Shown here: one piece after another, positions 43,300-51,370 of the stretch
Numbering within the stretch: position 1 is the first letter of the stretch
Layout of the letters: every line of letters begins with the position of its first letter
Source of the DNA: an uncultured Mobiluncus sp.
GTDB taxonomy: Bacteria > Actinomycetota > Actinomycetes > Actinomycetales > Actinomycetaceae
Length of the DNA stretch: 64,000 nt
Direction of reading: 5' to 3'
NCBI RefSeq assembly: GCF_947254095.1
Contig: NZ_CAMYBV010000012.1
Span: forward strand, 1-64,000
Notes under the pieces: model-generated
Seen by the model: the letters and a program-made list of their open reading frames with translations, nothing else
Told to the model about the DNA's origin: nothing
Databases searched by the model: none
Made by a program: the position numbers and the translations under genes

Positions 43300-45003
43300 A
43301 TGAGTGTGAAGGAAGTCCCTCCGGTCGACAAACACGATGTGGAGCAATCTGAGGGCGAAAAGAAAATCTCAAAGGTCCGTTTGATTGGGCTTTTCGGTGG
43401 CGTCATCCTGGGTGCCATCGTTTACTTTTTAATTCCTCGTGACGCGGTGGACATTATTACGCAGTCCGTTGGCGCCGACGTCATCGAAGAAGAAGAAATG
43501 AATGTGGGCGCGGTGTACCTGGTCGCCGGTATCGCGGTCATGATGGCTATCTGGTGGATGACCGAAGCTATCTCCCTGGCGGCTACGGCAATGGTTCCGC
43601 TGGTGTTATTCCCGCTGCTGGGAGTTAACGACTATGCGGGCACCGCCGGATCCTATGCTTCGGACACGATTTACCTGTTCATGGGCGGGTTCATCCTGGC
43701 TATCGCCATGCAGCGCTGGCACTTTGACCGGCGTGTGGCGCTGGGTATCGTCCGCATCGTCGGGGTCAAACCCCGCCGCCTGGTGCTGGGCTTTATGATT
43801 GCTACCGGGTTCATCTCGATGTGGGTGTCCAACACCGCAACCGCTGTGATGATGCTGCCCATCGGCCTGTCCGTGATTCAGCTGTTTGAATCCGCTCAGG
43901 ACAAAAACGCCGCCGTTAGTAAAGGTCTGGATGTGGAAGCCGCCTACGGCGGAGCTATCCACGGTGGTGTCATGTCCGGTCTGTTGAACGAAGGCGACGA
44001 CGTGGCCTCAACCACGGCGGAAAAGCACGGTATCAAGCGGTCCAACTTCGCTGTCGGTTTGATGTTGGCCATCGCCTACTCGGCCTCTATCGGCTCGCTG
44101 GCGACCCCCATCGGGACTCCGCCGAACACCCTTTTGAAGGCATACATGAGCGATACCCTGCACTACGACATCAACTTCGGCAAGTGGTTCCTGATGGGTC
44201 TGCCGATGGTTATTGTCTTTACGCTGTTCGCCTGGTGGATTTTGACCTTCGTCATGTTCAAGCCGGAAATCGAGGAAATCCCCGGTGGCAAGGAACTCAT
44301 CAACGAGGAATACGCCAAGCTCGGGAAACTACGCGGCGGCGAACTGCTGGTTATGTTGCTGTTCCTCTTGGCCGTGTTCTGCTGGATTTTCGTGCCGCTG
44401 ATTTTGAAGGCCACCGGTATCGAAGGCCCGAAGAAGCTCGACGCTATCGTGGCGATGAGCGTAGCGGTGCTGCTGTTCATTATTCCCGGCAAGACCAACG
44501 GGGAACGTCTGGTGACGTGGAACGAAGCCAAGACGATTCCGTGGGACATCTTGCTGCTGTTCGGTGGCGGTCTGTCACTGTCCAAGCAGTTCCAGCACAC
44601 CGGCTTGTCCAACTACATCGGTGAGATGGTGAAGGGACTGGCGGGTGCGCCCATTGTGATTATCGTCCTGGCCGTGGCTGCCCTGGTGCTGGCGCTGACC
44701 GAGTTGACCTCGAACACCGCTACCGCGGCCGCGTTCCTGCCGATTATCGGTGGCGTGGCTATGGGTATCGGTCTGCAAGGCCCGAACGTGATGATTATGA
44801 CGATTCCGGCCGCTCTGGCTGCGACCTGCGCGTTTATGCTACCGGTCGCGACCCCGCCAAACGCTATCGCTTACGGTTCTGGGTACCTCAAGATTGCGGA
44901 TATGATCAAGGGCGGTTTCATCATCGCCCTGGTGGGCTTGGTGTTGATTACCATCACCGTATTTGCCTTGGCTATCCCCATCTTCGGTTTGGCTCTGCCA
45001 TAA
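43300..45003 (+). CDS. SLC13/DASS-family carboxylate:sodium symporter
   Basis: Encodes 567 residues. The two duplicated SNT motifs (SMWVSNTATAVMMLPIG and ELTSNTATAAAFLPI) and GGFILAIAMQRW define the divalent anion:Na+ symporter family. About 11 helices are visible. The substrate is likely a C4- or other di/tricarboxylate. An N-terminal ~30-residue charged segment precedes the first helix. ATG 43300 follows AAAGGCACGCG, a weak site. A rho-independent terminator follows and overlaps the stop of the convergent gene. Confidence 0.88.
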   Translation: MSVKEVPPVDKHDVEQSEGEKKISKVRLIGLFGGVILGAIVYFLIPRDAVDIITQSVGADVIEEEEMNVGAVYLVAGIAVMMAIWWMTEAISLAATAMVPLVLFPLLGVNDYAGTAGSYASDTIYLFMGGFILAIAMQRWHFDRRVALGIVRIVGVKPRRLVLGFMIATGFISMWVSNTATAVMMLPIGLSVIQLFESAQDKNAAVSKGLDVEAAYGGAIHGGVMSGLLNEGDDVASTTAEKHGIKRSNFAVGLMLAIAYSASIGSLATPIGTPPNTLLKAYMSDTLHYDINFGKWFLMGLPMVIVFTLFAWWILTFVMFKPEIEEIPGGKELINEEYAKLGKLRGGELLVMLLFLLAVFCWIFVPLILKATGIEGPKKLDAIVAMSVAVLLFIIPGKTNGERLVTWNEAKTIPWDILLLFGGGLSLSKQFQHTGLSNYIGEMVKGLAGAPIVIIVLAVAALVLALTELTSNTATAAAFLPIIGGVAMGIGLQGPNVMIMTIPAALAATCAFMLPVATPPNAIAYGSGYLKIADMIKGGFIIALVGLVLITITVFALAIPIFGLALP

Positions 45004-45023
45004 ACGATGGCTAGTTACAAACG

Positions 45024-45059
45024 TGTCGGTCGGCGGGTTTCGCCGGCCGACAGGTTTTT
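45024..45059 (+). terminator. bidirectional-looking terminator
   Basis: TGTCGGTCGGCG (45024-45035) pairs with CGCCGGCCGACA (45041-45052) with one G-T wobble, followed by GGTTTTTA. The TTTTT ends in the stop codon (45058-45060) of the converging acyltransferase gene, the same layout as at the rplI/dnaB convergence. Confidence 0.85.
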
Positions 45060-46203
45060 AATCGTGCAAGCCCGGTGCAGTGCGGGGGCGTGGGGGAGGA
45101 TCGCTGAGGCGAGCCAGGAGAGCCTCCAGCGGACCCTTGCCAAACCGTAACCGCCACAGGCTCGCGGCCAGCAGGAAAACCGCAATCATAATGATGAGGG
45201 AGGGGATGAGCCCGGGATACCCGAACAGACGGAACGTAATCGCGTGCCAGATGACGTGGAGGGTATAGGTGGTCAGCGCCATCGAACCCAACGCTGCCAC
45301 CGGGGACAAAAACCGGTTGAAGGTCGGCCCTGCCAGCAGCAACAGGGAAGTCAGTCCGATGCACCAAGCGGTATTGGCCACGGTTTCCGCTACGGAATCC
45401 GTATGTGGAGCGATATAGACCAGGGTTTGATACCAAAACTGGGCCGGGGTGGGGTTGGCGATAGACAGGGTGTCTTGATTGAGAATGACCCCGGAAATGC
45501 GTCCCAGACGTAGCGAATCAATGGCGGTGCCGACCCCGAAAACCACGAAAGCCACACCCAGCCCGAGGCCCGCCCCGACCTTCTGCAGTCGACGCGACCG
45601 CGGGCTCGTCCCCGCCCAACCAAAACGCCACAGAATCAGTCCGGTCAATACATAGATGAGGAACGTGGGCATCTGATAGTCATTGAGTCCCAGGACGACC
45701 CCGATTTCGGACGGTAAAAACAGCAGATTGAGGTAGTGCCACAGCGGAATACCCACCACCAGCAACAGTCCGATGACCCACAGCAGGCTCCGAACGGAGA
45801 GGCCAGAAAGGAACAGGGCGCAAATCATCCACACCCCGTAGTTATCGAGAATCAGCAGGATACGGGTGTTGAAAAGGCTGAGCAGGGCAGCGATGAGGAT
45901 TAAGACAGCGGCACGCACCAGGATTTTTTCACTGTAATAGCGACGCGACAGTGCGGGGGAGTCGGCAAAACGCCGCGCCATCCGGTCTTGCATGATGCCC
46001 ATCGAAACCCCCGCGAGAAGTGCGAAGAGCGGGGCGGAACGTCCGTGAGACAAGGCCATCACGCTAGAGACGGGACCTTGCACCGAAACCCACATATGCG
46101 CGGTGAACATCCCCAAAATGGCCAGGCCGCGAGCCATATCCAAGCCGACGACCCGACCGGTCAGAGCCGGGCGCCCCAGCAGCCGCTGCGCAAAATCCGT
46201 CAC
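45058..46203 (-). CDS. membrane acyltransferase-like protein (DUF1624/DUF418 type)
   Basis: Encodes 381 residues from GTG 46203. The opening RVVGLDMARGLAILGMFTAH is typical of the heparan-alpha-glucosaminide N-acetyltransferase/DUF1624 family. About ten helices and a second-half ALGSMALTTYTLHVIWHAI segment resemble DUF418 proteins. It probably transfers acyl groups to a carbohydrate at the envelope; donor and acceptor are unknown. There is no strong ribosome binding site. It stands alone between the SLC13 gene and the response regulator. Confidence 0.75.
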   Translation of the reverse strand: MTDFAQRLLGRPALTGRVVGLDMARGLAILGMFTAHMWVSVQGPVSSVMALSHGRSAPLFALLAGVSMGIMQDRMARRFADSPALSRRYYSEKILVRAAVLILIAALLSLFNTRILLILDNYGVWMICALFLSGLSVRSLLWVIGLLLVVGIPLWHYLNLLFLPSEIGVVLGLNDYQMPTFLIYVLTGLILWRFGWAGTSPRSRRLQKVGAGLGLGVAFVVFGVGTAIDSLRLGRISGVILNQDTLSIANPTPAQFWYQTLVYIAPHTDSVAETVANTAWCIGLTSLLLLAGPTFNRFLSPVAALGSMALTTYTLHVIWHAITFRLFGYPGLIPSLIIMIAVFLLAASLWRLRFGKGPLEALLARLSDPPPRPRTAPGLHD

Positions 46204-46308
46204 AGAGGCAGTCTAGCTGACTTGGGGAGTGGAACTGATATTGCCGGAAATCACGTTTCATTCAAAACAATTTTGTCAAAGTATGGTGGGAAATTGTAAC
46301 ACGTTTGG

Positions 46309-46986
46309 TTAAACCGGTGGTGCCTGGTCCAGACCCAGACGGATTATCTGCATGGTCAATTCTCCGCGGCGCATACCAAGTTTTGCGAGGGCACATTTCA
46401 CGTACGTACTCACGGTATTTATGGACAGTCCGGTTTCGGCCGCGATTTCTTTGTTGGAGTAAGCCTTGCCTATGAGTTGAACGACTTGGCGTAAATGCTG
46501 GGGTAAAGCATCGATTTGGGATTGCAGCTGCAGGTTAGCAGGTTGAGGATTGGTTGACACGAAATAATCCATAACCATAGATAACGGCTTGTTATCCAGG
46601 GCGTTCCCGCCTCTGTACACCCGTTTAATGGCCTCACCAATCTCGCGGAACTCAGTCTCTTTGGTCAGAAATCCTTTTGCTCCGGCTGTTAAGGCCGCAC
46701 GTAGCATATCGGGACGTTCAAAAGCGGTCAGCATAATAATCCGTTCGTCCGGATTGTGTGTCAGCGCGGATGTAACCGTTTCAATACCACTCATCCCCGG
46801 CATGGCCACATCTAATAGCACCACATCGTGATTTGTGTTCTCAATGAGATTCATCACCTCAAGACCGTTCCCTGCCTTGCCGACGATTGTTATGTAATCC
46901 AAACTGTTCAGGAGGATGCTCATCTCGTGCATATAAAGGTCATCATCGTCTGCAAAAATGACCTTAATAACTTCCTGTCCGCTCAC
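46309..46986 (-). CDS. NarL/LuxR-family response regulator
   Basis: Encodes 225 residues from GTG 46986, which overlaps the kinase stop (GTGA). The receiver domain has IFADDDDLYMHE, phospho-acceptor Asp59 in VVLLDVAMPG, LTAFERPDML and the conserved Lys in GFLTKETEF. A LuxR-type HTH (AYSNKEIAAETGLSINTVST, then YVKCALAKL) ends the protein. The target operon is unknown; the divergent gene at 48454 and the small lipoprotein gene are candidates. Confidence 0.93.
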   Translation of the reverse strand: MSGQEVIKVIFADDDDLYMHEMSILLNSLDYITIVGKAGNGLEVMNLIENTNHDVVLLDVAMPGMSGIETVTSALTHNPDERIIMLTAFERPDMLRAALTAGAKGFLTKETEFREIGEAIKRVYRGGNALDNKPLSMVMDYFVSTNPQPANLQLQSQIDALPQHLRQVVQLIGKAYSNKEIAAETGLSINTVSTYVKCALAKLGMRRGELTMQIIRLGLDQAPPV

Positions 46987-48131
46987 TTTGTCACTTCCAT
47001 CTCGAGAGGGATGGTGATGTGTAACACCCAATGCTCCCCAGTCCGTCCCGCCTCGAGGACACCACCTGAAATATGAACTTGCTCCCCCAAAAGTTTCAAA
47101 CCCCTGCCGCTGCTCAACACCGGATTGACAGAGAAAGAACTAATTGAATTCATCATCGTGAAATCTACTATTCCTTCCGTATTGTCAACCTCAATAGACA
47201 CACGACACGGCTTTTCAGGGTTGCCGTACTTTATCAAGTTCGTCAGGGCTTCACGGACACATTCACGCAACAAGCTGGTGACGGTGGTACTCAGTGTGCG
47301 CAGGTTCTCAGGGTCGGTGTCGATTTCTACGTTGAAGCCAAATCCCGTCGCGATGTCTCTAGCCGTATCTAGCGAGGTGGCGAGGGGTGTGGGGGTTGCT
47401 TTCAGTGTAGGGTTTTGTCCCAGCACACTTAATGTTCTTCGCAGTTCGCTGAGGGCTCGCACAGACTCTCCATGCAGCAACTCCAAGCGTAGTCTGGTTT
47501 CCTCACTTGTTTCGGGGGAACCCTTAGCATCTTCCAATAGTTTGGCCGACAGGGTTGTCAATCGGGAGAGCGTTCCTGCTGTATAGTTGTGCAACTCTGC
47601 TGACAATTCCTGCTTGGTCTGTAATTGAGCTAATTCGTAACGGTGTTGTTCCATCACCGAATGTATGTTCAGTCGCAAATTTTCTTCAATGTACTGGCGC
47701 AGCACAAAACCTGCCCCGAAAGCAAAAAGCAGGAGCAAGGCGTAAAAAACGCTGGCAATCGTATTGTATTTACCAGCAAAACCAATCAATATCGCGAGTG
47801 AACTGACGAGCGTTGCAATCAAGCTCTGCTTCCACCAGCCGCGCCAAGACCAGTCAAAAATCACCGGAATCGTCAAGTACACCACCAGACCAAATTCAAC
47901 CGTGGGTACCACATTCATAGCAACGACAGCAGCAATAAAAACCCATCCACCTACGCGAGGGAAAAATATGTAGCCAAGGAAAACTACGAATCCGATTAGT
48001 TCACCTAAAACACTCCAGGGGTTGTCACGAATTCGGATAATGCTGAAGTCAAGAACAACACCAAGGAGCAGCACAGCTAAAAGAATCTTATTCCTGGAAA
48101 TCCAGGGTAAACAAGGTTTTGTAAGGTGCAA
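46983..48131 (-). CDS. NarL-type sensor histidine kinase (HisKA_3)
   Basis: Encodes 382 residues from TTG 48131 with GGAGGGAAG upstream. About five or six membrane helices occupy residues ~14-145. HisKA_3 has the phospho-acceptor His181 in ELSAELHNYTAG; the HATPase domain shows CVREALTNLIKYGN (N-box) and GRGLKLLGEQVHISGG (G-box). The usual acidic residue after His is Asn182 and the phosphatase Gln (four residues later) is Gly186, so the DxxxQ phosphatase motif is lost. Cotranscribed with its regulator and probably with the small lipoprotein gene 25 bp upstream. Confidence 0.92.
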   Translation of the reverse strand: MHLTKPCLPWISRNKILLAVLLLGVVLDFSIIRIRDNPWSVLGELIGFVVFLGYIFFPRVGGWVFIAAVVAMNVVPTVEFGLVVYLTIPVIFDWSWRGWWKQSLIATLVSSLAILIGFAGKYNTIASVFYALLLLFAFGAGFVLRQYIEENLRLNIHSVMEQHRYELAQLQTKQELSAELHNYTAGTLSRLTTLSAKLLEDAKGSPETSEETRLRLELLHGESVRALSELRRTLSVLGQNPTLKATPTPLATSLDTARDIATGFGFNVEIDTDPENLRTLSTTVTSLLRECVREALTNLIKYGNPEKPCRVSIEVDNTEGIVDFTMMNSISSFSVNPVLSSGRGLKLLGEQVHISGGVLEAGRTGEHWVLHITIPLEMEVTK

Positions 48132-48156
48132 ACTTCCCTCCCCATGATGCTTAGAC

Positions 48157-48294
48157 TCAGCATAGCTGGGGAATGATGTCGCAGATTGTGATTTCAGAGT
48201 GTTCCTCGGCTATTAAGTCGCTGTGCGGCCCACAGGCTCCGAGAGTCAGACCCACGGTGCCTAGAAAAACAATTTGAACAGCAATAATACGCAT
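48157..48294 (-). CDS. 45-residue lipoprotein-like peptide upstream of the kinase
   Basis: A short frame, ATG 48294 to TGA 48157, with GAGGAAG 8 nt upstream. The product starts MRIIAVQIVFLGTVGLT, then LGAC, i.e. a positive residue, a hydrophobic stretch and a lipobox-like LGAC with Cys at residue 21. The remaining 24 residues are short and acidic (HSDLIAEEHSEIT) and end CDIIPQLC. It could be a tiny lipoprotein acting as a ligand or accessory for the downstream kinase, or a peptide signal precursor. Coding status rests on the RBS, lipobox and operon position; no homologue was recognised. Confidence 0.5.
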   Translation of the reverse strand: MRIIAVQIVFLGTVGLTLGACGPHSDLIAEEHSEITICDIIPQLC

Positions 48295-48453
48295 CAAAGC
48301 TTCCTCGTAAAGATGTTTAAACGCACTCTATCGGAATCGTCTCTGAGGTGGAATACCCCAATTTTGGGATATTTTCATGACTGCAGTTTTGCCCTAGTGT
48401 GGGAGGTGACGGTCAAACCGGCCATAAATTCGTGTGAAAAGAGGGGCTTTGCA

Positions 48454-49092
48454 ATGATTAATGTTGGTTCGTTCCAAGGGACGTCGATGCCTAATGTCAG
48501 TCCTCACGTTTCGACCGCGCAGGGCTTTCAGAAATCGATGGAAACGACCTCATCAGTGACTGTTTCCCAAGGTGGGGTGGAAGCCTGGGGAACTAAGGTC
48601 GATTTGAGCTATATGTTTGACAAGCTTGAAAAGCACGGGTTTATCAGTGCGGATGAGCGAGCCTATTTGACACAGAAAGTTACTGAACGCAGCCAAATTT
48701 ATAAGGCGGTCTCTGATTTGAAGGGGCCTGGTCTGGCGGCCAATGCAGCATACAAAATGCAGGAAGGTGTTTTGCTGCCTAACGGTGTTTTAACTTTGGC
48801 AGATGACCGAAGGACGGTGCAGCGTTTGGCGCAGTTGACGCGTTACGAAGTTCAAACCATTGAGGCCGCGCAGGGGTCAGATATGGGCATCGGTCAAATC
48901 GGGATGTTAGCAACAACTGTTGCATTGTCAAAGGAAAAAGGCATCATCAGCGGCGAGCTGGGCTTGAAAGATTTTAATATGCTGAAAAACTGGTTTAAAG
49001 AAAACGGTAAACCTGGAAGCAGCGAGTTCATCGAAACCCAGGAAATGCTCAGTAAGCTTTATGACCTTCTAGCCAGCAAAGACAAGCATTAG
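48454..49092 (+). CDS. unrecognised protein divergent from the two-component system
   Basis: Encodes 212 residues from ATG 48454, supported by AAAAGAGGGG; an upstream ATG at 48274 has no site and lies across the promoter region. No signal peptide or membrane helix is seen. The N-terminal ~45 residues are Ser/Thr/Val-rich; the rest is helical with YMFDKLEKHGFISADERAYL, ERSQIYKAVSDLKGPGLAAN and LGLKDFNMLKNWFKENGKPG. I do not recognise a family. Its divergent position from the lipoprotein-kinase-regulator operon suggests a regulatory connection. Confidence 0.7.
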   Translation: MINVGSFQGTSMPNVSPHVSTAQGFQKSMETTSSVTVSQGGVEAWGTKVDLSYMFDKLEKHGFISADERAYLTQKVTERSQIYKAVSDLKGPGLAANAAYKMQEGVLLPNGVLTLADDRRTVQRLAQLTRYEVQTIEAAQGSDMGIGQIGMLATTVALSKEKGIISGELGLKDFNMLKNWFKENGKPGSSEFIETQEMLSKLYDLLASKDKH

Positions 49093-49245
49093 GTCACACA
49101 CTTATACACATCTGTCTAGGCTTCGATTCCAGTTCAAATTGGTGTTCATCAGCAATTATAGAGGCATCAGAAACTGCTTGAACTGTTAGTCTGTGAACGC
49201 CGGCGTTGTATTGCCGGGTGGTGTCACCAAGACACCAAGGAATAC

Positions 49246-50529
49246 CTATGACCCGGAAATCTGGAAACGGAGCTTTTCCGGCGGGTCGGGGTGCAGCCAG
49301 ATGGGGGGAATCTCCATCATCGTGTGGGCCCCTGACCAGCCAGCTTGCCCGGCACGGTAAGCCGCCCGGGCTGCTGCCACCATGACGTAGGCGGTGAACT
49401 CGGGGTTATCATCCATGTCGATTTCCAACTTAATCTGTTCGTTGATGCCTTGGGAGGTCGAGGCACGCGACAAAATTAGCCCTGCGTGGGTCAGCCGCGA
49501 GTGAAACTCGCGCATTTCGTCGGGGCTTAAGAACGTGACCTGGGTGTCGTAGTCGGCGAACCAGCCCGGCATGGCGATGATTTCCTCACGCAGCTGTTCC
49601 TTGTCATAGGCCGGGTCAGCCACTACATAGCATTCCATGTAGTGCAGGGCTTTGCGGGAATCATCATAGATTGGTTCCCCGTTTAGTACCGCCGTGAGGG
49701 GCTCCTCTTTGGGCACCTGGTAAGCCACCGCATCCAACACGCCCTCGAAAGCGCGAATCGCGTTGGACCACTGCATGGAAATCCCGCGCCCCCAAAATGT
49801 GTAGGTTTTCGTTTTCGGGAACAGGGAGTCAGAGATGACTCGGAACATTGACATCAGGCCGGGTTCCCACCCCACCGCACACAAAGACACGTGTTTGGTG
49901 GATTGCCCCGCCTGGTCTACCGCCGCGAAATAGTCGGGGAAGGGCTGATAGACGGGCTGGAAAACGGGTTCTTTGATGAACGCCGGCAGCATCATGCCCG
50001 AGACTTCGTGGATGGCTTCATCAGGGTTTTTCTCCTCAGTCGTGTCGGGTGCCGCGTTTGTGTCCGGCGGTGCGTCTGGGGTTGCCGCAGACGCATCAGC
50101 CTCTTGTTCTACGCCCGCCGCAGCGTCACGAGCCGCCTGGCGTTCGGCGATGTCTTTCGCCATCCGTTCGAGTTCCTCCAGGCGGAACTGACGTTTCGCT
50201 TCGACTTCCTCGGCGGTGGGTGGTTTGCCGCGCAAGGGGTGGGCGTCGACCGTGTGGAAATACTGGGCCAGCTGGGGGGTTTCTTGCTGCAGTTTTGTCC
50301 CTAGGGTGTCGCAGATAATGACGACGTCGATACGGTCGGCGAACTGGGCTACGGTAGCGGTGGGGTAAACCTTGGCGTAGGCGTTTTGGAGTTTTTGCGG
50401 GTCGCGTTTGGAAAAAATCGCCACCAGCTCCAGGTCACGACACTTGCTGACCGCTTTGGCGGCTGCCTTGCCATAGTTGCCGAATCCGACCACTCCGACG
50501 CGAATACGCGTGTCTTCTTGCTGTGTCAT
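49246..50529 (-). CDS. ddh: meso-diaminopimelate D-dehydrogenase with an insertion
   Basis: Encodes 427 residues from ATG 50529; another ATG four codons earlier is possible. The N-terminal Rossmann fold RVGVVGFGNYGKAAAKAV, IFSKRDPQKL, VVIICDTLGT and the substrate-domain GWEPGLMSMFRV, TYTFWGRGISMQWSNAIR, GVLDAVAYQVPKEEPLTA and YVMVAAARAAYRAGQAG match Ddh. Corynebacterial Ddh has ~320 residues; here ~90 extra residues (about 105-205) with coiled-coil-like EEVEAKRQFRLEELERMAKD and acidic low-complexity stretch lie between VDAHPL and GWEPG. It reversibly aminates tetrahydrodipicolinate to meso-DAP. Confidence 0.85.
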   Translation of the reverse strand: MTQQEDTRIRVGVVGFGNYGKAAAKAVSKCRDLELVAIFSKRDPQKLQNAYAKVYPTATVAQFADRIDVVIICDTLGTKLQQETPQLAQYFHTVDAHPLRGKPPTAEEVEAKRQFRLEELERMAKDIAERQAARDAAAGVEQEADASAATPDAPPDTNAAPDTTEEKNPDEAIHEVSGMMLPAFIKEPVFQPVYQPFPDYFAAVDQAGQSTKHVSLCAVGWEPGLMSMFRVISDSLFPKTKTYTFWGRGISMQWSNAIRAFEGVLDAVAYQVPKEEPLTAVLNGEPIYDDSRKALHYMECYVVADPAYDKEQLREEIIAMPGWFADYDTQVTFLSPDEMREFHSRLTHAGLILSRASTSQGINEQIKLEIDMDDNPEFTAYVMVAAARAAYRAGQAGWSGAHTMMEIPPIWLHPDPPEKLRFQISGS

Positions 50530-50737
50530 CGCTGCCCCCATTGGCTCGTGCGTGTCATAATTTTAGCGTTAATTGACTAAAAAATGAGGAAATCGAGAAG
50601 TAGTCACGTTTTTAGCAAGTCAATACTGCCTTTAAAGGTAAACCTAACTCGAGAATTTTTTCGGGGTGTTCATTGAAAAACCCCCAGATTTGTCCAGTTC
50701 TGAGGACAAAATCGGGTTGGCAACATAAGCTCGAAAC

Positions 50738-51304
50738 ATGGTTGAAATTCGAGTACACGGTCGCGGTGGTCAGGGTGTGGTTACCGCTTCTGATCTAATG
50801 GCTTACGCGGCTTTTGCTGACGGCCACCACGCCCAAGCCTTCCCGTCTTTCGGGTCGGAACGGACCGGCGCTCCCGTCGTGAGCTATTGCCGGATTGAAG
50901 ATAGAGAAATTCGCTCCCGGGAACCCATCTTGGATCCCGATATCGTCATCGTCCAAGACCCGACCTTGCTGGCCATTATGGATCCGTTTTCGGGGCTGAA
51001 AGACGACGGATACGCGCTGGTTAACTCCCAAAAGACTGCCGCTGAATTGGGCGTGTCTGAGTTGGAGGCGAGGCTGCCACGGGGTCACTTTATGGCGATG
51101 CCCGCTTCTGAAATCGCCCTGGAAAAGCTGGGACGTCCCCTGCCGAACGCGGTTTTGCTGGGAGGGTTGGCGGCGCTGACCGGGATTATCAAACTGGAAT
51201 CGGTGGAGGACGCCATCCGCGGCAAGTTCAAAGGCAAAGTTGGCGATTCCAACGTAGCAGCGGCCGCAGCCGCTTATGAATACGTGAAAAACAATATGGC
51301 CTGA
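50738..51304 (+). CDS. 2-oxoacid:ferredoxin oxidoreductase gamma subunit
   Basis: Encodes 188 residues. VEIRVHGRGGQGVVTASDLM (opening), FPSFGSERTGAPV and PNAVLLGGLAALTGII are typical of the gamma subunit of pyruvate/2-oxoacid oxidoreductases. First gene of a four-gene operon; the alpha gene starts 66 bp later. The AT-rich 50542-50737 gap should hold the promoter. Confidence 0.92.
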   Translation: MVEIRVHGRGGQGVVTASDLMAYAAFADGHHAQAFPSFGSERTGAPVVSYCRIEDREIRSREPILDPDIVIVQDPTLLAIMDPFSGLKDDGYALVNSQKTAAELGVSELEARLPRGHFMAMPASEIALEKLGRPLPNAVLLGGLAALTGIIKLESVEDAIRGKFKGKVGDSNVAAAAAAYEYVKNNMA

Positions 51305-51370
51305 GAGACGCCAACGGTACCGGGACGGTGTGGTGCGCCCCGGACTTGAGAGTAAAAGGAAGAAGAAACA

